DNA from: JACDDK01 sp041747155
GTDB lineage: Bacteria > Actinomycetota > Rubrobacteria > Rubrobacterales > Rubrobacteraceae
Direction: 5' to 3'
DNA: 13,676 nt
Assembly: GCA_041747155.1 (NCBI GenBank)
Contig: JBGTFQ010000181.1
Coordinates: forward strand, 1-13,676
The notes under the pieces are model-generated. The model was not told the origin of the DNA. It searched no databases and saw nothing but the letters and a program-made list of their open reading frames with translations. The translations under genes and the position numbers were made by a program. This document shows, in pieces, positions 7,557 to 13,676 of this stretch (the first letter of the stretch is position 1; each line of letters starts with the position of its first letter).

Positions 7557-7703
7557 TTATTTATCTTTGGATGAGCCGCCCGAATTCCCGGTGCCGCTCG
7601 AACCACCTTGCCCCGTCGAGGGGCCAGCTTTGGGTGGTTTCGGTGCCACTCGTCCCTTTTCCACTGAGGAAGGTTTGCTCGGCCTCTGTTCTCCCTTGGG
7701 CAT
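7557..7703 (-). CDS. Tiny Lys/Pro/Gly/Ser-rich basic protein (48 aa), first of a pair
   Basis: An ATG at 7703-7701 follows a near-perfect ribosome binding site, GAGGAGG, five bases upstream and only ten bases after the stop of the membrane-protein gene. That makes translation likely despite the small size. The product is MPKGEQRPSKPSSVEKGRVA, then APKPPKAGPSTGQGGSSG-type low-complexity sequence ending in SSKDK. It has no membrane segment and no cysteine, and is probably disordered and positively charged. I do not recognise a family. Position between a membrane protein and a nuclease-helicase, and tight spacing, argue that it belongs to the same transcript. Small partner protein, antitoxin-like peptide or effector tail are all conceivable; none is shown. 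Confidence 0.6.
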   Translation of the reverse strand: MPKGEQRPSKPSSVEKGRVAPKPPKAGPSTGQGGSSGTGNSGGSSKDK

Positions 7704-7713
7704 GTTGCCTCCT

Positions 7714-8184
7714 CTAGGTTACGTTCTGCATGACAAAGTATGCCAAAGATACAACACCGATAACAAAAGCGACAATGGACACGACGTTTAGCACGCTTGT
7801 AATCGTGTTCCACCCGTTGCTCTCCTGGTTTCGGGTTTCGTATAGTATATCCAGGATGTCCCTTGCCCGTCTGAAACCGTACTGGGACATAAGAAAGGAG
7901 AGGAGCACAGATAACAAGGACGAGATCAAGGCGCCCCAGGCAGAGTATAGCCACCACAAGGCGCCTGGCTTGGGCGCAATCTGGACGATGAAAGCCAGGG
8001 AGAGACCGAAAGCCCCGGCAGAAAGCGTGACCAGGGTTTTGTCAAAGCTCTGGGACGCCTCTCCTTCGGCTTCGACGAGCATCTTGCGTTCTTCGAGGTA
8101 CGCTTCCCTCTCCAGACCGTCCTCCGAATCTTCTTCCGGGGAGAGTTCGCCGCTAGTTTCGAAGTCTTGGTCCTCACGGCTCAT
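7714..8184 (-). CDS. Three-helix membrane protein, possible effector of the neighbouring cyclase (156 aa)
   Basis: Residues 1-48 are soluble, very acidic and helical. Three hydrophobic segments follow: about 51-70 (TLVTLSAGAFGLSLAFIVQI region), 75-103 (Trp-Trp-rich, ending FLMSQYGF) and 129-152. A charged loop RRARDILDILYETRNQESNG (105-124) joins the last two. The 'SFDKTLVTLSAGAFGLS' entry into the first helix is a recurring feature of small unannotated bacterial membrane proteins. No cyclic-nucleotide-binding domain is visible. The gene starts at ATG 8184, 15 bases after the cyclase stop, with only a weak ribosome site, so it is probably coupled to the cyclase. In Pycsar systems a cyclase is paired with a membrane effector (PycTM) that damages the inner membrane when it senses the cyclic nucleotide. 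A similar role here is inference. Confidence 0.75.
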   Translation of the reverse strand: MSREDQDFETSGELSPEEDSEDGLEREAYLEERKMLVEAEGEASQSFDKTLVTLSAGAFGLSLAFIVQIAPKPGALWWLYSAWGALISSLLSVLLSFLMSQYGFRRARDILDILYETRNQESNGWNTITSVLNVVSIVAFVIGVVSLAYFVMQNVT

Positions 8185-8199
8185 CTCTAAGCGCAGCCC

Positions 8200-9024
8200 T
8201 TAGGCTTCCCTGGGCCAGTAACGATTGGCCTCGCGCATTTCCTCGACGACTCGTTTGGCGCTCTCCTCGGGTGACGTGTCCGGCAAGTTAAAGGCACGAT
8301 CTACCACCTCCCTGATCGGTAGCTCGCGCATGTTCTTGGGCGTAACCGTCCGAGCAGGCAGCAACTCCCAAGTCGTGGGCTGCTCACTGACGACATGGCC
8401 GTCCTCATCCTTGTACTTCGTAGGCGGAAACACCTCACCGAAGTTGCGTCCCTCCCACTCGGCCTCGGGGAAGGTTATGGAACAGCTGTAGGATGGGAAC
8501 CCGCTTTCTGTTTCCTCTGGCCGGGTACCCGCGCAGCGCGCAGCCAAGGCCACCGGGGCGCCGAACACCGAGCAGTTGTACATCAGCGGGGTGCCGGCGT
8601 GGCCCACTATTACCGCTCCACCGGCGATACCGACGTGGGGCACGAAGCTGAAGAAGTCCTGCTCTCCCATACGCCGCGCCACCCGGACCGCTTCCTCAAA
8701 GGGATCCTCGGAGCCAAACTCCTTCGAGAACACGATCATCATCTCATCGCCGATGTACTTATCCACGATGCCGTTGGTGCCCTGGAGGGCCATCGCGGTC
8801 ATCCACGTGAAGAACTGATTGACGAAGGCTAGTGTCTCCACTGGTCTCAGATCGAGCGTTCGTGCCGAGTAAGCAGAAATGTCCGAGAACAGGACCGTCG
8901 CTTCGATCTCCCGCCCCTTCACCGGATATGTTAGCCCTGGTCCGAACTCGACCGGAGCGTCTACCGTGTAGGCGGTAGAGATCAGAAAATCGTCAAGGGA
9001 ATTGTAGCGGTCTGTTGCCGACAC
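8200..9024 (-). CDS. Class III nucleotide cyclase (274 aa), Pycsar-like candidate
   Basis: One catalytic cyclase homology domain covers residues about 38-170. First metal aspartate D48 lies in VLFSDISAYSA; second metal aspartate D93 lies in DKYIGDEMMIVF, 45 residues later, the usual spacing. K89 lies at the position that contacts adenine in adenylate cyclases. The later block MYNCSVFGAPVALAARCAG differs from the usual 'yD.wG.tVN.AaR': Ser152 stands where Asp normally also reads adenine, and Ala159 replaces the transition-state Asn, while Arg163 is kept. There are no membrane segments or sensor domains, so it is a free-standing soluble enzyme. The C-terminal 100 residues are of unknown role. 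Start GTG at 9024 with GGAGG four bases upstream. Stand-alone class III cyclases next to a membrane protein are the hallmark of Pycsar, whose enzymes make cCMP or cUMP; the product here cannot be read from sequence. An ordinary adenylate cyclase is the alternative. Confidence 0.85.
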   Translation of the reverse strand: MSATDRYNSLDDFLISTAYTVDAPVEFGPGLTYPVKGREIEATVLFSDISAYSARTLDLRPVETLAFVNQFFTWMTAMALQGTNGIVDKYIGDEMMIVFSKEFGSEDPFEEAVRVARRMGEQDFFSFVPHVGIAGGAVIVGHAGTPLMYNCSVFGAPVALAARCAGTRPEETESGFPSYSCSITFPEAEWEGRNFGEVFPPTKYKDEDGHVVSEQPTTWELLPARTVTPKNMRELPIREVVDRAFNLPDTSPEESAKRVVEEMREANRYWPREA

Positions 9025-9103
9025 TAGACCTCCGTATTCTCAGGTGCGGTAAGCGTTTTTCGTGAGCCCATACTTTCGTTTTCACTTGCCTGCGGCCGAG
9101 ATC

Positions 9104-9307
9104 TCAAGTAAGCGCCACTTCGAAAGGCTTTCCCTTGAGGGAACTGACTTTCTGTATGGAGAAACCTAGTACGTTGCCCTCTGTGTCCACTCTCTCCATT
9201 ACCCGGTCGTCTTCGGTCTCGCGGAAGTAGCCTTCCTTGCGCTCGAAGGTTACTTCGAGGTAGTCGCCTTCGGGGTCGTACCAGAGCTTTACTACGTCTC
9301 GTTCCAC
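9104..9307 (-). CDS. DUF2283-family protein, antitoxin-like (67 aa)
   Basis: The sequence opens with VKLWYDPEGDYLEVTF and continues with DTEGNVLGFSIQKVSSL, matching the compact all-beta DUF2283 pattern (Tyr-Asp-Pro, Gly-Asp, two strands, then 'd.eG.v.G.ei'). Length is normal for the family. It starts at GTG 9307 with AAGGAGAG upstream and overlaps the end of the preceding gene by 16 bases, a sign of translational coupling. DUF2283 proteins are commonly found beside small RelE/BECR-like or DUF4258 proteins and are regarded as probable antitoxins. Here the partner comes first. It most likely neutralises the 103-aa protein by direct binding. Confidence 0.8.
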   Translation of the reverse strand: MERDVVKLWYDPEGDYLEVTFERKEGYFRETEDDRVMERVDTEGNVLGFSIQKVSSLKGKPFEVALT

Positions 9308-9603
9308 AGGGACTCTCCTTCCTTGACCTTATCGGTCAGGTACGCGGTGATAACGAACGCATCCTCCGTCTGGACTTTGACTACCACGCATAGGAATTTA
9401 TCATCGACACGGGTTTCAGAGTAGTGGCGGTAGTAGAGGTGAACCTCTTGGTCGCTGCGGGACCGCACGACGTGTTGTGGTTCGAGCAGCGTCTCTTCGA
9501 TGCTCGTCTCCATGTCCGACATCTCCGGGCGCTCCAGAAGGTGCGCCCGACGTTCGTCGGTCAGACGGATCTCGGTGCCTTCGTGGTCCCGCAGCGTCTT
9601 CAA
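9292..9603 (-). CDS. Small toxin-like protein paired with DUF2283 (103 aa)
   Basis: Starts at TTG 9603, 13 bases after the methyltransferase stop; the ribosome site is poor (a GAGG is present but about 11 bases away). The pattern is RLTDERRAHLLERPEM (13-28), a helix, TLLEPQHVVRSRSDQEVHLY, then a strand pair FLCVVVKVQTEDAFVITAYL and a tail ending ESLWNET. This order (E..H...rPEM, then 'P..V..s', then VVVK and TAY) resembles small unannotated proteins with a DUF4258 or BECR-type RNase fold. It pairs with the overlapping DUF2283 gene as a probable type II toxin-antitoxin set. Family assignment is by recall of the pattern, nuclease activity is inference. Confidence 0.65.
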   Translation of the reverse strand: MKTLRDHEGTEIRLTDERRAHLLERPEMSDMETSIEETLLEPQHVVRSRSDQEVHLYYRHYSETRVDDKFLCVVVKVQTEDAFVITAYLTDKVKEGESLWNET

Positions 9604-9616
9604 GACTCGTGCCGCC

Positions 9617-12600
9617 TCACAGCCCGTAAAGCGCTGCTACCCGCTCGTCTATCTCCGCCTCCCACTCTACACAGCCCACGCCCTTTGCGTCCAGGCATTT
9701 CTGCACCAGTTCGGCTATGGCTTCGCGGTCGGCGTCGGATGCGGCGGGGACGGGTATTTGCTGAACATACTGATCTTTGAAGCGGAGGTAGTTACCTCGA
9801 ACTGTTGCTCCGATCTCCAAGAAAAAGCCTTCTACACTTGAAGAATTGAGTAAGCCAAGAAGGTAGGGATCACTAGAAACGGCGACAAAAGTTGTGTCTC
9901 CAACGTATGAGCCTGTTTCGTCGAGTGAGAAACGCGGTCTCTTTGCGATATCGGGGAACACAATCTTTGGCTTGTTAAAGACAGCGTGATATGCGACGTT
10001 ATCTTGAATCTCATACCATTTGTAAGGACCGGGCTTGCGGCCCATTTCTTGTTGACTAGAGGTCTTCGGAGTTAGTTCTGCTTTCCACTGCGCCAAGTAT
10101 TCTTCGATAGCCGGATACTTCTTTATGTTGATGCCGCGGCGGGTGAAGATGAGCCACCGGTCTTTGTAGTCTACGTTCCACTTGCGAACGTCTTTGCCGA
10201 CCGCGAAAGGCTTAATGATCTCCTCGCTGTTAGGGTCTTGCGAAATCAACTCCTCCCGCTTCGCCCCGTCTATGACGAACGCCTTGTTGAAACCTGTCTT
10301 TATGCCGTAGTAGATCTGGCCTTTAACATACTCGCCGAGTGGGACGCCTGAGGCGCGCATTTTTTTCAGGCGGGCGGCGGTGGCGGCGTCGGTGAGGGAC
10401 CAGTCGGAGCCGTCTATGGAATCCTCGTGCAGCGGGCTTCCTTTTGTCTGGACCAGGGCGGCCACGTCAGGATACGGAGGGTCTAGGGACTTTACCGGGG
10501 TGAGAACTGTCGGGCTACCAAGCGCGTTACGGCCCTTCTGGGCGGTGAAGATCATGGGGTACGCGGTCGCGCTCTGGAAGACGGGGAGATCACCAAAGTC
10601 TGTAATGCTTGCGACGTGTGCGGTCTCAGCAAGATGCTCGCGTAGTTTCTTGCCGTAGTTGGCCCGGAACCACTTGTTGGAGGATATAAAGGCGAGCATC
10701 CCTCCTGCTGAGAGGAGCTGAAGGGCGCGGGCGTAAAAGAACACATAGAGATCAGAGGTGCCAGTGTAGACTTCAGGGAAGACCTTTTTGAGAGTCGGCT
10801 TCAGGTGCTTTATGAGCTCTTGCCGGACATAAGGTGGATTAGCGACTATGATATCGAACCCGCTCGCATCTTCTGCGAAGACCTCGGCGAACTCTATCTG
10901 CCAGTCGAAACCGTCCGCCTCTTCATTCGGATGGACATACTCTGCGATCTCCGAGCGAAGGGCCTCGATATGCTGCCGCAGCTCTTTCTTTTCGTCCTGG
11001 TGGGATCTCAGGTATTGATCTTTCAAGTCACGGAGCTCCAAAATCTGGCCCTGCCTGAAGAAGTCGAGCTGCAGCCCGCCCGAGGGGTCAGGGCCGGTTA
11101 CGCTGTCCCCCGCTTCTATCTTGAAGTCCAGGTTGGGCAGTGGCGGGGGCTTCTCCCCCTCATAGTCCACCACAAGAGAGAGCCACAGCCTGAGTCGCGC
11201 TATATTCACGGCAAACGGATCTATGTCCACCCCGTAGAGGTTGTTCTGGATGATCTCTAGCTTGCGTTGGTAAGTGGTGCGCGGGTCGATGTTGACGGTG
11301 GCGAACAGGCTCTCCCGCAGATCCAGCAGCTCCCGCATCATGCCGAGCAGGTAGGCCCCCGACCCGCACGCCGGGTCACACACTCTGACCTCTCGCAATG
11401 CCCCGAGCGACGCCTCCGGGTCGTGAAGCCCGGCCGGGTCATGCTCCTCGACAAATATCCGTACGGCTTCCTTGTCGTCTTCATCAGAAGCACCGAGCCG
11501 GTCTTCCAGGTGGCCCTTCAAGGCCTCGCGGCACATAAAGGAGACTATCTCCTTGGGGGTGTAGTAGGCACCGACCTCATGCCGGCCTGTGACGAGCTCC
11601 TCGAAGACCTTGCCAAGCATCTCGGGATCCACGGCCACCTCTATGTCGAGCGGCGTGCTCTCCGTGGTGGTGAAATTGAAGCGGGCGAAGAGATCGTTGA
11701 TGATCTCATTCAGACAGTCGTCTGGAATGTCTATACTTTCATCGCGGTCGTCGGCGTCCTCCTCGAAAAGCCCACCGTTGAGGTACGGCACCACACCGAT
11801 GATGGGATCTTCTCCCTCGCTGTTCTCCTGCGAGTTGAACCCCCGGAAGAATAGCGGCTTGAGTCTAGACCGGTAGAAGCCCTCCTTTTCCCCACCTGCA
11901 GCAGTGTAGGCCTCCCAGAGAGCGGGGAGGTAGTCGGTCCGACTGCGAAAGCTCATCCAGCCCTTCTTCTCTATAAATGCCACAAACATCAGGCGGTTGA
12001 AGAGGCGCTGGGCGAAGTAGCGACGTCGCTCCTCGTCCTTCAGGCCGACGATGCTCTCCTCGACGCTCTCGAAGACGCGCCGGTACTCGCGGAAGAACTC
12101 TTTGGTAACGGCCTCAACATCGAAGGCCTCGTCATGGGCCGCATGAACAGCGAGAGGCGCGAGGTTTTCGGGCTCCTGGCCGCTCTTCTCGGCCAGATCG
12201 TCCACGGAGAGAAGCGAGATCCTCTCTGTAGCAGTGCGGAACCTCTCTCCAGGACCCACAACCACGCGACGATATTGCTTGCGACCAGAGAGATGCCCAG
12301 GTGCCTGGGCTTCGGGGTCCAGCGGCGCGTTGACGAAATGCCATAGCTTGTCTTCGACGTCTGAGAAGATGTAGAGAGAGTATGGGTAGCTCTTTTTGAG
12401 GCGCTCCATGATCTTGCGCTCGGTGGTCAATGACAGCTTGCCAGGAGTATTTAGCCGGGTGTGTATGACGGTGAAGCGGCCATCTCTGGCCGTGGAGGCG
12501 ATCAAGGTGGGATCGGAAGCAACCTCTTCCTCAACGCCCGCCGGAAGGTCACCAGCGGAGATCAGGCCACCCTCGTAATCGTAGCCGAGCTCCCGCTCGA

Positions 12601-12673
12601 GCAGCCGACGTAAAGCATGCTCCCCGTCAAGCTCTTCTAACGACTTTTGTACCTTCTTCGTATCAACGGTCAT
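9617..12673 (-). CDS. Eco57I/TaqI-type N6-adenine DNA methyltransferase (1018 aa)
   Basis: It should transfer a methyl group from S-adenosylmethionine to adenine N6. SAM-binding motif I is DPACGSG (433-439), the catalytic motif is NPPY (612-615), and GAYYTPKEIV (368-377) is the motif X region usual just before motif I. Residues about 540-590 form a charged helical insertion between the SAM and catalytic halves. Residues about 785-975 (GIKTGFNKAFVID, KPFAVGKDVRKW, KPKIVFPDIAKRPRF, LLGLLNSS) match a TaqI-type C-terminal domain that reads the DNA target. The first 200 residues contain GPGERFRTATERISLL, typical of large Eco57I-class proteins, but I see no clear PD-(D/E)xK nuclease site. Cleavage would thus have to come from another protein, most likely the PLD-helicase. 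ATG at 12673 with GGAGG seven bases upstream. No separate HsdS-type specificity gene is present. Confidence 0.88.
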   Translation of the reverse strand: MTVDTKKVQKSLEELDGEHALRRLLERELGYDYEGGLISAGDLPAGVEEEVASDPTLIASTARDGRFTVIHTRLNTPGKLSLTTERKIMERLKKSYPYSLYIFSDVEDKLWHFVNAPLDPEAQAPGHLSGRKQYRRVVVGPGERFRTATERISLLSVDDLAEKSGQEPENLAPLAVHAAHDEAFDVEAVTKEFFREYRRVFESVEESIVGLKDEERRRYFAQRLFNRLMFVAFIEKKGWMSFRSRTDYLPALWEAYTAAGGEKEGFYRSRLKPLFFRGFNSQENSEGEDPIIGVVPYLNGGLFEEDADDRDESIDIPDDCLNEIINDLFARFNFTTTESTPLDIEVAVDPEMLGKVFEELVTGRHEVGAYYTPKEIVSFMCREALKGHLEDRLGASDEDDKEAVRIFVEEHDPAGLHDPEASLGALREVRVCDPACGSGAYLLGMMRELLDLRESLFATVNIDPRTTYQRKLEIIQNNLYGVDIDPFAVNIARLRLWLSLVVDYEGEKPPPLPNLDFKIEAGDSVTGPDPSGGLQLDFFRQGQILELRDLKDQYLRSHQDEKKELRQHIEALRSEIAEYVHPNEEADGFDWQIEFAEVFAEDASGFDIIVANPPYVRQELIKHLKPTLKKVFPEVYTGTSDLYVFFYARALQLLSAGGMLAFISSNKWFRANYGKKLREHLAETAHVASITDFGDLPVFQSATAYPMIFTAQKGRNALGSPTVLTPVKSLDPPYPDVAALVQTKGSPLHEDSIDGSDWSLTDAATAARLKKMRASGVPLGEYVKGQIYYGIKTGFNKAFVIDGAKREELISQDPNSEEIIKPFAVGKDVRKWNVDYKDRWLIFTRRGINIKKYPAIEEYLAQWKAELTPKTSSQQEMGRKPGPYKWYEIQDNVAYHAVFNKPKIVFPDIAKRPRFSLDETGSYVGDTTFVAVSSDPYLLGLLNSSSVEGFFLEIGATVRGNYLRFKDQYVQQIPVPAASDADREAIAELVQKCLDAKGVGCVEWEAEIDERVAALYGL

Positions 12674-12739
12674 CCACTACCCTCCACCCCATCCATAGTG
12701 CATCGTCGATCTTCCCCAACCGGCCTGAAGAAGCTATGA

Positions 12740-13063
12740 CTATCCCTCCTTCTCCGCCAGTTCATCCATAGCATCCCGCAACACGCTAACAGCGGTTCTC
12801 CCCCGCCGCTTTAGCTCCAACGTCCACAGGTAGCGCTCCTTAGCCGTCACCGTGAAGGTCATATTAACCGACTTGTCCGCCGGCACCATCTCTCCCCTAC
12901 CCCCCGGCACCATCTCTACCTCACCAGTCCCGGTAATTGGATCGAATGGATCCGTGACGGATTCCTGTGCTGTGTTCACAGGTTTCTGTGATACTGTGTT
13001 TTTCTTGGTTCCGGAATCTCCGAAGGCGTCGCTAAGGGATCGTCGTCCTTTCCTCTTACCCAC
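12740..13063 (-). CDS. RHH-like partition partner of ParA (107 aa)
   Basis: Residues 1-65 are polar and probably flexible, with a basic MGKRKGRRS start and a repeated EMVP (50-53 and 58-61). Residues 66-105 fit a ribbon-helix-helix unit: strand VNMTFTVT, helix AKERYLWTLELKRRG, helix TAVSVLRDAMDELAEK. The GTG at 13063 overlaps the ParA gene by 8 bases and has a perfect GGAGGT five bases upstream, so the two are translated together. A flexible basic tail plus an RHH domain is the plan of small centromere-binding proteins such as ParG, which bind repeats near parA and stimulate ParA. A role as partition adaptor and repressor is therefore likely, though the sequence itself is not one I recognise. 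Confidence 0.7.
   Translation of the reverse strand: MGKRKGRRSLSDAFGDSGTKKNTVSQKPVNTAQESVTDPFDPITGTGEVEMVPGGRGEMVPADKSVNMTFTVTAKERYLWTLELKRRGRTAVSVLRDAMDELAEKEG
12964..12998. repeat. TGTGA-rich repeat cluster inside the partition partner gene
   Basis: CCTGTG (12964-12969) and CACAGG (12977-12982) form an inverted repeat, followed by CTGTGATACTGTG (12986-12998). The last 13-mer recurs exactly, in the opposite orientation, in front of parA (13661-13673). It lies in the coding region, so it could be chance, but a binding site for the RHH-like protein is possible. Confidence 0.35.
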
Positions 13064-13640
13064 CTGTTACCTCCGTCCATGCTAGCTCGTACTCTTCGAG
13101 GTACGAGGGGCTGCTGCCAAAGCCGTCTTCGTATCGGGCGAGGTCGCGGATGCGCGCCTCAAGCAGCGGGAACTGCGCCAGTAGCTCCTCGGCTTCCCTG
13201 GCGAGGTTCTTTCGCCGGTCCCACCTTATAAGGAGTATGGAGGTGTCGAGCTCCCCCCTCGTCGCCTCCACGTCCAGAAGGACCTCAAGGGTTCCTCTGA
13301 GGCGGTTCACATCCACCCCGGTTGGAGCCACCGGCACCACCACCCGGTCGGCGACGGCAGCGGCCGCCCAGAGGATCTCTCGGGAGTTTGGTGGCGGGTC
13401 GATGATGACCGTGTGGCCCTCCTTCTGAAGAGCCCGCGCCTGACGGGCCAGTCCATCTTTTCTGGCCTCGAGTACCGGAAACGGCAACTCCCCCACTTCG
13501 GCCCACTCCAGAGCACTCTTCTCGTTGTCCGCGTCGAGGATGACGGGATCCAGCCCCTTCTCATGGGCCACGGCCGCGAAGTACAGCGCCGAGGTGGTCT
13601 TCCCCACCCCGCCCTTCAGATTCGCCAGAGCGACTATCAA
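13056..13640 (-). CDS. parA: ParA-family partition ATPase (194 aa)
   Basis: Deviant Walker A KGGVGKTT (9-16) follows the first strand, LDADNEKSALEW (35-46) is the A' region, and IIDPPP (79-84) is the Walker B/switch region. At 194 residues without an N-terminal helix-turn-helix it is the short, type Ib-like form, which leaves repression of the operon to the small partner protein. It binds ATP and moves plasmid copies over the nucleoid. Start TTG at 13640 with GGGAGGG four bases upstream. Starting at the TTG gives the usual few residues before Walker A. The next gene overlaps its end. The promoter lies at or beyond the window edge, next to a TGTGA-type repeat. Confidence 0.88.
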   Translation of the reverse strand: MIVALANLKGGVGKTTSALYFAAVAHEKGLDPVILDADNEKSALEWAEVGELPFPVLEARKDGLARQARALQKEGHTVIIDPPPNSREILWAAAAVADRVVVPVAPTGVDVNRLRGTLEVLLDVEATRGELDTSILLIRWDRRKNLAREAEELLAQFPLLEARIRDLARYEDGFGSSPSYLEEYELAWTEVTGG

Positions 13641-13656
13641 ATACCCTCCCTTGCCG

Positions 13657-13676
13657 GGTTCACAGTATCACAGGTT
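13657..13676. promoter_or_regulatory. Candidate operator/centromere repeat upstream of parA
   Basis: Just before the parA ribosome site, read leftward, lies CTGTGATACTGTG (13673-13661), which contains two direct TGTG(A) units. The same 13-mer occurs inverted at 12986-12998. Type Ib partition loci often have short tandem repeats bound by the RHH partner directly upstream of parA. The window ends here, so any further copies are out of view. Confidence 0.4.

Noticed and set aside
7550..7957. Leftward 135-aa frame across the end of the membrane-protein gene
   Set aside because: It overlaps the membrane protein and the first tiny gene in another frame, is Arg/Pro-rich and has no start signal.
7730..8203. 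Rightward 157-aa frame opposite the membrane protein
   Set aside because: Shadow of the membrane-protein gene; Ser-rich antisense of hydrophobic codons.
9025..9103. Separate promoter for the cyclase gene
   Set aside because: The 79-base gap has no -35/-10 pair of convincing sequence and spacing; an internal promoter cannot be excluded.
11267..11854. Rightward 195-aa and neighbouring 151-aa (10805-11260) frames inside the methyltransferase gene
   Set aside because: Antisense to conserved methyltransferase motifs; no ribosome site or family resemblance.
1..13676. CRISPR array, tRNA or rRNA genes
   Set aside because: No regularly spaced repeats and no tRNA- or rRNA-like segments were seen on either strand.

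Overview
The window looks like part of a plasmid or plasmid-derived island from a GC-rich bacterium. Coding regions are rich in G and C, GTG and TTG starts are common, and most genes carry GGAGG-type ribosome binding sites. An actinobacterial host such as Rubrobacter is my guess from composition and protein flavour, not something the sequence proves. A ParA ATPase with a small ribbon-helix-helix-like partner at the right edge gives the replicon a plasmid character.

Layout, left to right. (a) 1-134: start of a leftward DJ-1/PfpI-family gene that runs off the window. (b) 135-957: non-coding, with a few small repeats and a promoter directly next to a nine-G tract. (c) 958-1455: rightward winged-helix-like protein, ending in a strong hairpin shared with a convergent leftward gene of unknown function (1557-1913). 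The latter has its own promoter inside an AT-rich block of nested inverted repeats. (d) 2228-3658: C-terminal half of a Tn3-family transposase that keeps its DDE residues but has lost its N-terminal half and left end. (e) 3897-13640: all genes leftward. In order of transcription they are ParA, the RHH-like partner, a 1018-aa Eco57I/TaqI-type adenine methyltransferase, a toxin-antitoxin-like pair ending in a DUF2283 protein, a class III nucleotide cyclase, a three-helix membrane protein, two tiny Lys/Ser/Gly-rich proteins not previously called, and a 1152-aa phospholipase-D/helicase fusion.

How the genes may work together (inference). The methyltransferase and the PLD-helicase have complementary parts: modification and probable target recognition in one, an HKD nuclease and an SF2 motor in the other. 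They make a plausible ATP-dependent restriction-modification system. Between them sits a cyclase plus membrane-protein pair that resembles the cyclase/membrane-effector logic of Pycsar anti-phage systems, and a toxin-antitoxin-like pair. The cyclase keeps both metal-binding aspartates but has lost two residues usual in adenylate cyclases, so its product cannot be assumed to be cAMP. The cyclase, membrane protein, two tiny proteins and PLD-helicase run head to tail and could share one transcript. The most interesting possibility is therefore a composite defence locus in which nucleotide signalling and restriction are co-expressed.
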